Assembly: GCF_051014685.1 (NCBI RefSeq)
Contig: NC_135051.1
Span: 13,349,557 to 13,413,556 of the forward strand
Length of the DNA: 64,000 bases
Direction: 5' to 3'
Source of the DNA: Ptiloglossa arizonensis
Taxonomy: Eukaryota > Arthropoda > Insecta > Hymenoptera > Colletidae
Shown: positions 25,919 to 36,172 of the stretch, piece after piece
Position numbering within the stretch: position 1 is the first letter of the stretch
Layout of the letters: every line of letters starts with the position of its first letter
Notes under the pieces: generated by a model
The model's database searches: none
Seen by the model: the letters and a program-made list of their open reading frames with translations, nothing else
Told to the model about the DNA's origin: nothing
Translations under genes and position numbers: made by a program

Positions 25919-27688
25919 GCGACTCTTGAGATAAACGAGAATTTTCTCGGAAACGAAATTGCTATATAGATACGGAATAGCTGATGTAATGTAAAATTTA
26001 GAAATGTTTCTACGGTAGAGGAAAATATTAGCACATCTTGAAAGTTAGCACAATTCCGATTTCTTTTAAATTTTGCATGGATATTCTGCATAAAGTGTTG
26101 TATAAAGTAGCGTAAGATTTTTCTTATATCTGAAAAACGTTTAAAGTTGATTCTTTGTGTGTAAAATGTGATCTTTTCGTTTGAAACGATTGGTAACATT
26201 TGATAACATTTTTACAATTGATAACATTTTTTTTTAAATTCTACAATATATTTCATACGTTAGATTTTAGTGCGAATCGAAAAGAATTTTTTATTTCAAT
26301 TGTTTCGATTCTTGTGAATGATGAATTATCGATGTTCTAGTAGAAAAGTTTTGGAAATAGCTAATAACTTTGCCGTTATGCAATATTTTTATTTAAAAAA
26401 AATTAATGTTGCTAAATAAGAAATCGAAATTTTTCATTTGTATAGTAATTAGCCATGAACAAATTTTCAAACACGATCTATTTTTACGAGTCGCCAAAGT
26501 GATTTGTTATACGATAATGCTCTGATGTAAAATACTTGATTTGTTTAGATTTTATTTCACACTATTTAACATTTTATTTAGCATTGTATCTCTAAATACG
26601 TGTACAACTTATTAATTTTTGTGAAGTATAAAAATTTGTATAAACGATTTCACGATTTTGCACGTAACTTTTTTGTTAATTACACTTTTATATTTAGCTT
26701 ATGGTTAGCTTCCAATTTGCAATAAAAACGAAATCGAGTGGGTAATAGAATGTAATACAAAAATTTGAATCTATTTATTTATGATGTATCTAAAGTGTGC
26801 ATATTCGTTTAAAACGGATAAGTAACAATTTAGAACAGACGTTTATGAAGTGTAAATAAATATTTATAAATCGTGTTAATGTCGTATTAATGCTTGAGAG
26901 TTGTACTAGAACATTTTGCACACAATTGTACAATTAATTTCATTAATTCATAGCGTGCCACAATATCAAACTATGAAACTACTGTCGCGTTTTTTGTATT
27001 TTATTAGCTTCCAAGTATTGCGAATAATTTTACATTCATCAACAGATAAAAGTACCCTATTGTTTTAACAAGTCGTAAAAAAGACATTTTCTGAAACTCC
27101 ATTAATAAGCTGTGATGATTACGTGTGCGATAACATACCCATTTCAAATCGTATTAGTATTTTTTCAAAATTGAAAAAATATAAAAGCAGCTTAACTTTT
27201 ACGTCAGATGGCGAAATTGCTATCTACAGTATTTATTCTCTACACTTTTATAATCGTTAATTCTAATTTTCAATAAAAAGAATTTCCAATGTTTATTCAT
27301 TATATTTTGATCAGAATATGTGATTCGGCATAAACGTTTGTCCTTTTTGTAATTCCTTTGAGTGTATTGTGTAAAAACATATTTTAAATTTATGTTTATC
27401 AATGTATAGAAAAAAATTGTTACCAGATCGTGTTGTTAAATTGCAATAAGGCCAGAAGCACTATAAATATGAATAATAAATGTAAATGGTTCGAGGCAAG
27501 AGTTACGTTCGTTGTTGCACGAGTATTTGATATCATAATACTTCATTAATAAAGTGCTCGGATGAAAAAAAAAGCATTAAACAATTTTCTACGATGGTTC
27601 ACTTACCAAATTTTCACACATAATTCTAAATATAATTATTAAAAAACAAAATATAAAATCAATTAGATACAGAGGATTCTACTACCAG
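25919..27688. other. AT-rich noncoding stretch
   Basis: A minus-strand open frame of 138 codons (25783-26199) runs from this region into the tandem array. It is Phe/Ser/Asn-rich and unrecognised, and is treated as chance. Nothing else was found. Confidence 0.45.
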
Positions 27689-27831
27689 TGATTAATTCAG
27701 CAACGAAAGGATTCAACTTCTGAATGTTCAAGATTTTATTATGAAACAAATAGAAAAATTAATTCAGTACAAATGCTTCACCTATTCTGATTAATTCAAC
27801 AGCGAAAGAATACAATTTCTAAATGTTCGAA
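27689..27831. repeat. Two-copy direct repeat, ~99-bp spacing
   Basis: TGATTAATTCAGCAACGAAA begins at 27689, and TGATTAATTCAACAGCGAAA at 27788. Both are followed by a GATTCAACTTCTGAATGTTC-type word. The copies are ~85% alike by eye, and the second is cut after ~45 bp. Confidence 0.75.
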
Positions 27832-28375
27832 TAAACGAACAAATATATGTACATTTAACTCAAGGTTGGCTTTTGTACTCTCATTCGGAGCACGATGACG
27901 GTTAAATGACTCGATGATTGACATGGAGCAATCGTATGCACTCTTGCTGTCAGATGTCGATGATGTTTACAGGAGACCGCCTTAATTCCTAGTATCGACT
28001 TAAACGAGAAACCTTCGTTACGGGCTCGTATCTCCTTTCTCTTCTGCGAAGATATTTATTTAACATTCGAGCGAGAAAATTGTTTGTAATTGTTAGACTG
28101 GACGAAGTGGCTGGAATTCTTTTACGAAAGTCAGTGTCGAAGACCTCGTGTGCGTGTCACGTGTACGTATGCACAACACCAGTGTATTATTCGAGTGCAT
28201 GGACGCCACTCGTTTAGACGTATCTTATCATTCATGAACCAGGCGTAGAGCTACACGGTGGTTGACTCTTGTTTTCGTGTGGGTCTGGTGTACAATTTTT
28301 CTATACTTTACGTAATTTTTCATTACGTTTAACGAGACTTTCTCCAGTAAACCCTTATATCTATAAGGTTGTGTA
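27832..28375. other. Noncoding stretch
   Basis: A moderately GC-richer patch at 27880-28280 has no recognisable feature. It ends at the TA preceding the mariner element. Confidence 0.4.
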
Positions 28376-29156
28376 ATAAGTTCGTTTGTGTTTTCGACGC
28401 CACGCATTTTGAAAAGGGTTATTCGATCAATACGAATAAATCAGAGAACTTAATCGAATGGATTTGTTCAAGCTGTATAACAAAAAAGATTTCCAATATG
28501 TTACATATTTCACTAGAATTAGTTGCATAACATAAAAAAAAAAGGATACAACGCACAAGTATGATATTTGGATTTCGTACGAATTATCGAAGAAGAATTT
28601 ACACAGTCATATTTTAATTTGCAATTTCTTGTTAAAGCGTCGCAAAAATTGTCCATTTTTAAAGCAATGGTTAAGAATAATGAAAAATTGATTATTTTTG
28701 GTAATGTGGTAAGGGAAAGACATTGGCCCAAATCAGGAGAAACACCGTTAACCATCGTGAAAGTTGAATTGCAGGGAATACTTTATTGTGAACTTTTATC
28801 GCGTAACCAGGTAATTAATAGTCAAAAATACTGTTCACAACTGGGTCGATTAAAAACAGTTATACAAAAGAATCATTGCCTGTGTTCAGAAAGGAAGTTA
28901 TTTTTCACCACGATAACACACGACGGTGCACATATTTAATAACACGACAACAATTATTGCAGTTTGGTCAAGATGTTTAATCACACTAATTATATTTGCA
29001 AAACAGTTTTTCGCCTGATTTTTATTGATAATTGTACATTGAAAAATTCTCTCGATGGTCGTTCAAAAATCTTCAGCAAATAAATACACAAGTATCTAAT
29101 TCTTTTAGTAATAATAATTAAAAAAAAAAAAAAACGAAAGGACTTTCCGAACAACC
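28376..29156 (+). mobile_element. Internally deleted mariner element (mellifera/cecropia-like)
   Basis: The left end AGGTTGTGTAATAAGTTCGT and the reverse complement of the right end, AGGTTGTTCGGAAAGTCCTT, form a diverged mariner inverted repeat. TA dinucleotides lie at 28374-28375 and 29157-29158. The element spans ~780 bp, against about 1.3 kb for a complete mariner, and carries a + strand transposase relic lacking the N-terminal helix-turn-helix region and the C-terminal third. Ends and protein motifs place it in a different mariner subfamily from the 31.3-kb element. Confidence 0.9.
28560..28980 (+). pseudogene. Mariner transposase relic, central region
   Basis: Three successive frames carry mariner landmarks. 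28560-28690 reads YDIWISYELSKKNL and then a FLLKRRKNCPFLK segment. After a shift, 28670-28860 reads NEKLIIFGNVVRERHWPKSG, then YCELLSRNQVINSQKYCSQL. After another shift, 28897-28977 reads VIFHHDNTRRCTYLITRQQL, ending at TAA. These equal the family's W(V/I)P-HEL, GDEKW, ELLP-NQT-NS-YC-QL and FHQDN-ARPHTS boxes. The first catalytic Asp (GDEKW) has become Asn. The second (HHDN, codon 28912-28914) is kept, and the third is deleted. It is dead. Confidence 0.9.
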
Positions 29157-29158
29157 TA

Positions 29159-31236
29159 ATGTAATATAAATAAAAACTGGAGAATTTGAAAGATATTGTT
29201 TGTCAATGGTAGAAATATATGTTATTGTAAGATAAGAGGATGCAGTGAAGTGGTTTATTAATTAATTGTTCATTGAAGTTTTCGACTCGGCTTAAAATAA
29301 GTAGCTCAAAAGTAAATGTTCTATCTGGAATAGTATATAAAGAAAATATAAAACATCCCGTTTCAATTAGCGTCTTATCTCTGATTGAACATTTATTTCA
29401 TTTCAGAATTTTGTTTTACAATCTACATAAACCTTTGTGTCCTAAAAACGTAAAAGTATAATTTAAAATAATTGAATTGCGGAAACGGTGTATGTTTTAG
29501 GAGTGAAAGTTAAATCTTTATATAAGTATAGTTTATAAAAGCAGTTTCTTATTACAGTAAAAAACAATATGAAAATCAGATTGTACCACTCAAACAACCT
29601 GTAAATAGTTCTCGTTCATAATGAATAACGTATAAATAACAATGCTATGATTTTCGATCGCGTTTTCATTATCTGTAACCATTATGCGTCGTTCAATTGC
29701 TGTTGGATAATTATTGGTTGAGTTTCCTTTTTTTTATACCTATAGTTGATCGAAGAAAAATTCAACGAAGACAACGACAAAAACCTGTTCCACGAAAAAA
29801 ATCAGACGATAATGAACGAACTCGTTAATTTTGTTTAATAATTGATCACAAATTTTTTTGTAACATTGATCCATGTTGTTCGAAACAAAATGGCCGATAC
29901 TCCTAGACAACAATGATCATTCAATCGTATTTCGATCCTATTATTTATTCTCATTACAACAACGCAAAGATCGACGAAAAATCGATATTAGTTTCCCATG
30001 TACTCGGTACATAAAATGTTTCCATATATGTTACTCGCAAGAAGTCGATGTTCTCGGCGCGTAAAACTGATAATGGAATTCGGAATGAAACCTTGATTGC
30101 CAAACGGTTATTCCACCGTCTCCGAGTTACATGTTAAAGGACCCTCTATGATTCGCCGACATCGAACCCGCAACACAATTATATCATAATTACTGATACG
30201 AAACGAACGTATGTAAATCCTGGAACAGTGTCATCATCACCTGTTTGCACGCAAATATGTGATCGAATCCGATCTTCCGCTTCTTAGCTAATCGAGACTT
30301 AATTGGGTAAAGTCATTACTACTCGGCGAATCGAGAAATTAGTAGCGTTCACGAGTGTAAAACACCGTTGAAGATATCTTCCAAGTATGTCCTGTTTCTC
30401 ATTCCTTTCTTGATTTACACGCTGATAGTCGATAAACCGAATGCTGCCCCCTTCTTTATATACATATATATATGTATGCACTCCACCAATCGCGATCTTA
30501 GGGTATGTATAATCTTTGCATTTCTCTGACCGACAAATTTTAATATCCTGCGTTAAATATGGTATGAATATTGATAACCACGAGAAGTCGAATTTTTTAC
30601 GAATTTCTATATTGGATTCAAAATAAATGATCGTGAAACTGATAAAAATTTTTGCAAATTTTTCTTACGAATCAGTGTTTATAAGTATCTGCACATTAAA
30701 ACTGGAGTAAAATTAAACTTTTGTGAATATATCTAATGAAGTCTACATTCTTGGTTTTGCTATATTTTGTAATTGGTAGAATGCTCACGTAGAAAAGTAC
30801 CTATTTTAGCGATACAAGAATACTCATTTACATTATTCTTCGAAATTAGTCGACAACGCTAACAGTCACCGATAACTTTTTTATTCGCTAATGCAATGCC
30901 GATTTTTTACCATTTCTTCAACAATTGACAATTGAGAGTGAACGGCTTCACCGAAATCTCATTAAACGAATAAAAGAATAACGTCAAAATTATATTCGGC
31001 GAACATTTTTAAACTAATGTCGACACTTATTTGCCTTTAAAACATTGCCATAGGAATTACAAATATTTACTTGCACGTGTTGCTATTAAAGTTGAAATTC
31101 TGACATTGTATCTAAATACAATTATGCAAATAGCAACATTTGTCAAGTACTATTAGATTGTTACACAAGTTCTGTCCGTTAGTGTAAGTTTTCCACAATT
31201 TCAATGTTTAGAAAGAACTCATTCTTACCTTCTCAC
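29159..31236. other. AT-rich noncoding stretch
   Basis: No gene or repeat end was recognised. Short open frames (29873-30064 plus, 30299-30481 minus) are unremarkable. A moderately GC-richer stretch lies at 30090-30300. Confidence 0.45.
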
Positions 31237-31323
31237 TTTCATTGTTATTTTTTTGTAATTTACATTATTTGACTTGCAATTAAATGACTTGTATAATCAA
31301 CGGTACGCACACTAAAGAAATTA
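31237..31323. repeat. Unclassified interspersed repeat, copy B, left part
   Basis: This matches the first ~70-85 bp of the segment at 6555-7052 (ATTATTTGACTTGCAATTAA, TTGTATAATCAACGG). The match breaks off where the mariner begins and resumes after it at 32586. Confidence 0.8.
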
Positions 31324-32585
31324 CAAGGGTAGTCCCAGAAGTGCCTGAGCTAACAAAGAAAACACAAAAAATTCGGGAAAAAATATCTTTATTTCTCTAG
31401 ACATAGTCTTCAATTAGATCGATACACTTTTCCCAACGATGTTCAATAGCTTCGATATATGCTATATGAGCATGTTTATAGTGAGAACCGTCGAGCTCTG
31501 CAAAATAGCCACCAATCGCAAACTCCACCTCTTCATTGTTGGCAAATTTTTTACCACTGAGCCATTTTCTTTAATTCGAAAACAGAAAGTAATCCTAGGA
31601 GACTAAATTTGAATAAAGTGCACGAGGAAGTAATTCTAATTTTAACTCATTGATTTCTGTCATCGTGATAACGGATGTGTGAACTGGTGCATTGTCTTGA
31701 CGAAACAGAACCTTCTTTTTCGTCAAATTTGTCTCGTTTTTTCTCCATTTCATCACTCAAACGCTGCAGTAAGTTCTCACAATACTCGCCGTTGATTGTT
31801 TTCCCTTTCTGAAGGTAATCAATGAAAATTATCCCACGTGCATCCCAAAAAACTTGCACAGTGACCTTGCCCGCAGATGGAACTGTCTTCGCCTTTTTTG
31901 GAGCCGTTTCTCCCCTTTCGATCCATTGTTTAGACCGTTCCTTCGTCTCAGATGTGAAATGATGGGCCCGTGTTTTATCCATGGTTATGAATCGACGCAA
32001 AAACTCGTCTTCATGGCTGTGAAACCTCGCCAAACACTCGATTGAGACATCCTCGTGTCGCTGTTTTTGTTCCATTGCGAGTAATCACGGCATCCATCTT
32101 GCGCACAGCTTTCTCGTGTCCAAATTTTCAGGCAATATACGATTCACAGCACTTTTTGATACGTCTGCCGCGTACTCATCATCCAGTACCATTTTGTGGA
32201 TTTTTGTCACCATTTCAGACGCAGTCACCTCATTTGGTCGACCACTGCGATATTCGTCTTGACAGCTCGTACGATTTCGTTTAAACTCTGCCATCCAATA
32301 TTTTACTGTTGTAAACGAAGGAGCAGTCTCATTCAGAGTAGAATCTAGCTCCCCTTTGATATCGATTGGAGTGAGATCTTTCAAGTGAAAGTATTGTATC
32401 ATATAAACGATAATCAATTTTTTCCATCTTTACAAATTCACTGAGAGCGTTCACTATTGATGGCTGCCAAACAACCTTCAATCTTAAACTTTATAAGGTC
32501 GGTACTTTCTCTCTTGGTCATTCTTTTTAACAAATTACCATCATCTATACGTCAGGTCGGGTACTTCTTTCGAACACTCACTTCT
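31324..32585 (-). mobile_element. Full-length mariner element (irritans-like), inactive
   Basis: The left end CAAGGGTAGTCCCAGAAGTG, preceded by TA, is a classic mariner terminus. The right end near 32552-32585 is a degraded inverted counterpart (GTACTTCTTTCGAACACTC in place of CACTTCTGGGACTACCC), followed by TTA. Length is ~1.26 kb, the usual mariner size. It lies inside copy B of the ~500-bp repeat, whose two halves continue on either side, which proves it inserted later than that repeat. The right boundary is uncertain by several bases because the target sequence also contains TTCTTA. Confidence 0.93.
31397..32427 (-). pseudogene. Mariner transposase pseudogene
   Basis: A relic of nearly full length (~1.03 kb, against about 345 codons in the family) runs leftward from an ATG at 32427 to a TAG at 31397-31399. 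The first codons are out of frame with the rest, indicating a frameshift near 32410. The N-terminal helix-turn-helix region follows (YFHLKDLTPIDIKGELDSTL, then PSFTTVKYWMAEFKRNR and GRPNEVTASEMV). A CGA-to-TGA type stop occurs at ~32085 after LCARWMP. Next come FITMDKTRAHHF with the first catalytic Asp, and PSAGKVTVQVFWDARGIIF. A further frameshift near 31710 precedes RQDNAPVHTSVITM, which holds the second Asp. In place of the family's YSPDLAPSDYF box it reads YSNLVS-stop-DYF, so the third Asp is lost. It cannot encode an active enzyme. Confidence 0.93.
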
Positions 32586-32969
32586 TAAAGAAATATAAAA
32601 TAATATCGGAACAAATGAAACAAGTTAGACAAAATAATTGTTCGTTATTAAAAGTTTATTTTGAATCACTGTTCAAACTACTACTACTACGACCACACCA
32701 CCATCAATCGATTGATCGGTTTGTTTGAAAAGGATCGAACCGTTCGAATAAACTGAGCAACTTGAGGGAAATTGAAAAGTTCGAATTGAGCCCAGCGACT
32801 CGAAAGAAGACATGCAGTGTAAATTTCGAAAGTTCTCTTGAACAGTTCGGTTTATTCTGATCCGAGAAAGAAACCCTCTACAACTGAGCGAGAATCGTTC
32901 CTGGAGCTCAAGAAAATGGACCAATGGCTGCAGACCATTCCACCGATGACGCAGGCGTTAATGTAAACA
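32586..32969. repeat. Unclassified interspersed repeat, copy B, right part
   Basis: This continues the match to 6660-7052: TCTTAAAGAAATATAA, GTTCAAACTACTACTACTAC, GAACCGTTCGAATAAACTGA, GCGACTCGAAAGAAGAC and GCGTTAATGTAAAC. Open frames here are not conserved as protein between copies A and B, so the repeat is probably noncoding. Confidence 0.8.
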
Positions 32970-33465
32970 GTGATATCTCGTCTCTTTGGATGGATTATAG
33001 AGTCGTTGTTCGTATCAACAGTTTCTTAGAAGCGATAACACCGACGGTTTACAGTACTGTCTCGTTGTAAGTCGTGTTTCGTGCTTCGTTGTGAGTAGTC
33101 TCATCCCCTCCACTGTTTTCGTAGTTGTCGCGAGAGTGACAGATCGCGAGCGAGCGAGAGGATACATGACAATTATAAAATTTGCTCTAGTCTTTAGTGA
33201 CTTTGATATTTAGAAAATAAGAGATAATATTTTGTCTCACCCTGATCGTTTAAAATGACCGAACTCGTTCCGATTCAACGCAAGAACTACCAAGCACTTC
33301 TAACTTCTTTTTTTTAATAACCTGCGTTATTATCCTTGCGATATACCTATGTTTTTCAATTTTAGAAAAGATATTCGTTGAAGTAAGGGTCTGTGAAGAC
33401 GTTGAGAAAACTTAAATGTAATCTTCGAAACGTTCGAAGAAAAAACATTGAAAACGTTGTTTTTC
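32970..33465. other. Noncoding stretch
   Basis: A GC-richer portion (33050-33170, with a GCGAGCGAGCGAGAGG word) is followed by AT-rich DNA. No feature was recognised. Confidence 0.4.
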
Positions 33466-33560
33466 ATCGTCGGTCTGTAGGTGGCAATATTGTGATTCGT
33501 ACTCTGCTCCATTAGGTCGTATGTACATATGTGTACAAATTTTCACGAGTTGCTCATTCA
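33466..33560. repeat. Solo copy of the GTGATTCGT module
   Basis: TCGTCGGTCTGTAGGTGGCA, then ATATTGTGATTCGT, TCCATTAGG and a CACGAGTT word, matches the module repeated three times at 34340-34640. It lies about 0.85 kb upstream of that cluster in the same orientation. Confidence 0.75.
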
Positions 33561-34339
33561 GAACGTATTTTCCTTTAATGGGACAAGACGATTCGAAATT
33601 TTGAAAAAATCGATTTGTTTTTCTTGTCTTAAATAGTAGTTTGGAGTCTGAAAGGTACCAGTCTTTAAAAGAATCTATTTTTGGAGGTACGATGAGTTTA
33701 ACAGATTCGTATACACGCGTGTCGTAATGTCTTGGTCCACGCGTAACAAGCCATTTGGAAACTTTAAACTCATTTCTCTCGAAACTATGTTTTCAGAAAC
33801 GGTGTGCGAGATATTTCGAGATCCAGCTAACCAGTTTACTTTGAAATTTTGCAGATATCTTTACCATAACATTTGTTAGAGAATGGAGTAGTAATTTTTA
33901 CAAAATTTTAATTATTCTTTTGAAATATAAAAAAAAGACGTACAAATTGTTCGTCCTAATTGGACTTCTCAAATACAAATAACTGCGATTTTGATAATTT
34001 TCATAAAAAATCAAATCGTTCGAACGTTGATCCCTAGAGACTATAATATACGTAATTTCTAGCATTTTTTGAATTCTTGTTACTCCCTACTCCGTTTGGC
34101 TGGAATCGAGCACACAAATAGGGCATATTGAAAAATAATCATTGAAAGTGCTAACGTCACGAACGCATCAAGGATCGTTTTTGAAAAAATTACCGCTGTT
34201 TTTTATAATACATACTATTGCAAAATTAAACGACAAAAACTTATACCAACCAAATGTTCACTTCTATTTTGGCATTGACTTACAACATTTATTACTTTTT
34301 AACGCATTAAACCGTCCTGCCCCTTCAAGAGATCGAACG
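33561..34339. other. AT-rich noncoding stretch between repeat modules
   Basis: No recognisable feature. Short open frames only (34142-34360 plus). Confidence 0.4.
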
Positions 34340-34640
34340 ATCTGTATCGCCAGTTTATAAGTAACAATACTGTGATTCGTTCTCAGCTTCGTTAGGCGTG
34401 TACGTATAAACATCTACGAGTTTTCCAGCCAGAACCTAGTTTTGCTCAACAGATCGAACAGCTTATAAGTAACAATACCACGATTCGTTTTCGTTAGGCG
34501 TATAGATAGAAATTTCTACGAGTTTTCCACGCAGAAGGTAATTTTACCATCGTCGGCCTGTAGGTGACAATATTGTGATTCGTTCTCTGCTTCATTAGAC
34601 GACACGTACACGTATAAATTTCCACGAGTTTGCCCACCGT
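34340..34640. repeat. Three degenerate copies of an ~80-100-bp module
   Basis: GTGATTCGTTCT or a near variant recurs at about 34371, 34479 and 34574. Each is preceded by GTAACAATAC or GTGACAATAT and followed by TTCGTTAGGCG or TTCATTAGACG, then a (T/C)TACGAGTTTTCC or CCACGAGTTTGCC word. The third copy also has TCGTCGGCCTGTAGGTG, as in the solo copy at 33466. The cluster directly abuts the promoter-like GC-rich block. Confidence 0.8.
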
Positions 34641-34675
34641 CTCGGTGTGTTCACCTCATTGAGACCGTGCGTCAT

Positions 34676-34683
34676 TGACGTCA
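34676..34683. promoter_or_regulatory. CRE palindrome TGACGTCA
   Basis: A perfect eight-base cAMP-response element lies 8 bases before the ATGGCGGCC. A second perfect copy occurs at 7991-7998, also in a GC-rich block. Occupancy is inference. Confidence 0.5.
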
Positions 34684-34691
34684 CGAACAAA

Positions 34692-34793
34692 ATGGCGGCC
34701 GATGGTGAAAGGTTCGCCGAAGACCACGGGGAAGGAAACGCATATACCTGTGTAACAGGGACAACCCGGAGGACGTGGAAAACGCATAGCTAG
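34692..34793 (+). CDS. Possible short ORF or first coding exon at ATGGCGGCC
   Basis: The ATG sits in a favourable context (ACAAAATGG) just after the CRE. It opens a 33-codon frame beginning MAADGERFAEDHGEGNAY and ending at TAG. It resembles no family I know. It could be a short upstream ORF, the start of a first exon spliced from within (a GT at AAAGGTTCGC is the earliest candidate donor), or merely a YY1-type ATGGCGGC motif with no coding role. Low confidence. Confidence 0.2.
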   Translation: MAADGERFAEDHGEGNAYTCVTGTTRRTWKTHS

Positions 34794-34905
34794 GACGAGG
34801 GGGTGTGTACCGTGGCCGAAAGAGCGAGGAGAGAGACTAGAACGCCGGTAGGAATCTCTTGGACGACCGGAGGAGAGGATGGCATCGAAATGAACGACGT
34901 AGGCC

Positions 34906-35050
34906 CCTCTCTCTCTCTCTCTCTTTCTCTCTCTCCCCTTCGTATCGTCGGTATAGTCCTCCTCCGGTCGGAGGGCAGCCCCTCCACCAAACTCTCTCCT
35001 CTCTCTCCCTCCCTCTCTCTCTCTCCCCCTCCCCCTCTCTTTCCCACTCC
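34906..35050. repeat. CT/GA microsatellite tracts
   Basis: Runs of CT dinucleotides occupy 34906-34938 and 34991-35050, separated by unique GC-rich sequence. They give the Ser/Leu- or Arg/Glu-rich frames seen on both strands. GAGA-like tracts are common in insect promoters. Confidence 0.9.
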
Positions 35051-35780
35051 CGCGGTCGCGTTGTCCACTCCTCTCTCGCTCCCGTTCTCGGCGCAAGCAC
35101 GCCGCTAGAGAGAGGGTACGCACACGCGCGTGTACGGAGCACGTGGTTGGCCGGGTTCACCTGCACATGGTAGAAGGAGGGGACCAACGCCGGGCGTCCC
35201 GGCGGCACCGCGGCACCTGCTCTTCGCGTCGTGTTGTCTATTCGATAGAGCGGTAGAGGGGTTGCGGCAAGAGAGGGAGGCACAGTTGGGCTGCACAGAG
35301 AAAGAGGGACAGCGACCGAGGGGAAACGAACAGGGAGAAAGAGATTGTGTACTACCCAGCCGCAAAGGGCGGGAAGGAGGGGAAAGCTATTTTTACCTTT
35401 TAAAAACGTTCCAAATGGCCCCTTATAGGCGGAGCTGCGCCGAGCGGACGCGCCACTATTGGCTGCTTAATGTCTAATACATCGTGTCATAACCACCAGG
35501 GAATTATTGTCCTTGTTCGTGTCGCGAACGCCAGGCACCCACTCTCCTGTTCCACGTTGCCCAACGAACGGCCCACTATCACCCCCTTACGCACGAACGT
35601 GTGCATTAGCGACAACGATTCCCGCTGATTATTCAAAATCGATATTTATAACGGGCCGTGGTCGCCGGTTTGCCAGCGAGCATGCGCGCAACACGCTTTT
35701 AGGATCTCCATCTTTCGACGGGGCGAGTCGGGGTTAGGCCACGTGGTCCCCGCGAGGAAAACAACGGGGGCGGTTATCAT

Positions 35781-35976
35781 TTTAACGATCATGGCTACTG
35801 GTATGCGCTTCCTTTACATTTTTTCCGCCTTTGTATCGTAACGCACATTTCCCGATACGCGGATAACCTTCCGGTTCCGTTTTACGATCTTCAAAGATGG
35901 TCGAAGATACTTAAAACGAGGAACCATGGTATTTAATAAGCGCGATAAGAAGTGACATAGCAAACAATAGGTAATA
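35781..35976. other. Noncoding spacer between promoter-like block and MITE
   Basis: Composition falls back to AT-rich. No feature was recognised. Confidence 0.4.
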
Positions 35977-36170
35977 GGTTGTTGGATAAGTTTCGTCGTT
36001 TTTTCCATTGTCAAAAAAAAATGCTATGACACTTTGTCTTTGAACAACTGTTTCATGATCTACACGAAACTACGGAAACTTCGTTAAACAGTAGTACCAT
36101 CTTTGGAACAAGAAAACGACGAATCTGATATCTCCGTTTCTTATCGAACGACAAAACTCGTCGAGCAAGC
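35977..36170 (-). mobile_element. Mariner-type MITE, copy 2 (inverted relative to copy 1)
   Basis: The element runs GGTTGTTGGATAAGTTTCGT to ACTCGTCGAGCAAGC and is flanked by TA at 35975-35976 and 36171-36172. Its reverse complement matches 20109-20308 throughout, differing by scattered substitutions and a few short indels. It contains an ATGGAAAAAACGACGAAACTT word (the start of a minus-strand open frame 36014-35814) near its end, which is a shared MITE feature and not a gene. Confidence 0.9.
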
Positions 36171-36172
36171 TA

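Larger units (their letters stand above)
34641..35780. promoter_or_regulatory. CpG-island-like promoter candidate 3.3 kb upstream of the dsx exon
   Basis: This is the most GC- and CpG-rich stretch of the window, with sharp edges. It contains a perfect CRE palindrome (34676-34683), a YY1/Pho-like AAAATGGCGGC (34689-34699), and long CT tracts of the kind bound by GAGA-type factors (34906-34938, 34991-35050). It also has an inverted CCAAT box (ATTGG, 35457-35461), a near-CArG word CCCCTTATAGG (35419-35429) close to CTATTTTTA (35387-35395), and ATCGATATTTATAA near 35638-35651. Together these look like a promoter or a strong cis-regulatory island. Its direction and target are not determined. Given its position it could be an alternative dsx promoter, an antisense RNA promoter or an unrelated start. 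The several 80-155-codon frames inside it are compositional. Confidence 0.55.

Noticed and set aside
25783..26199. 138-codon minus-strand frame
   Set aside because: It crosses the edge of the 191-bp tandem array and is low in complexity.
34656..35477. Several overlapping frames of 80-155 codons on both strands
   Set aside because: They are translations of CT/GA tracts and CpG-rich DNA (Ser/Leu/Pro- or Arg/Glu/Gly-rich) in competing phases, not conserved-looking protein.
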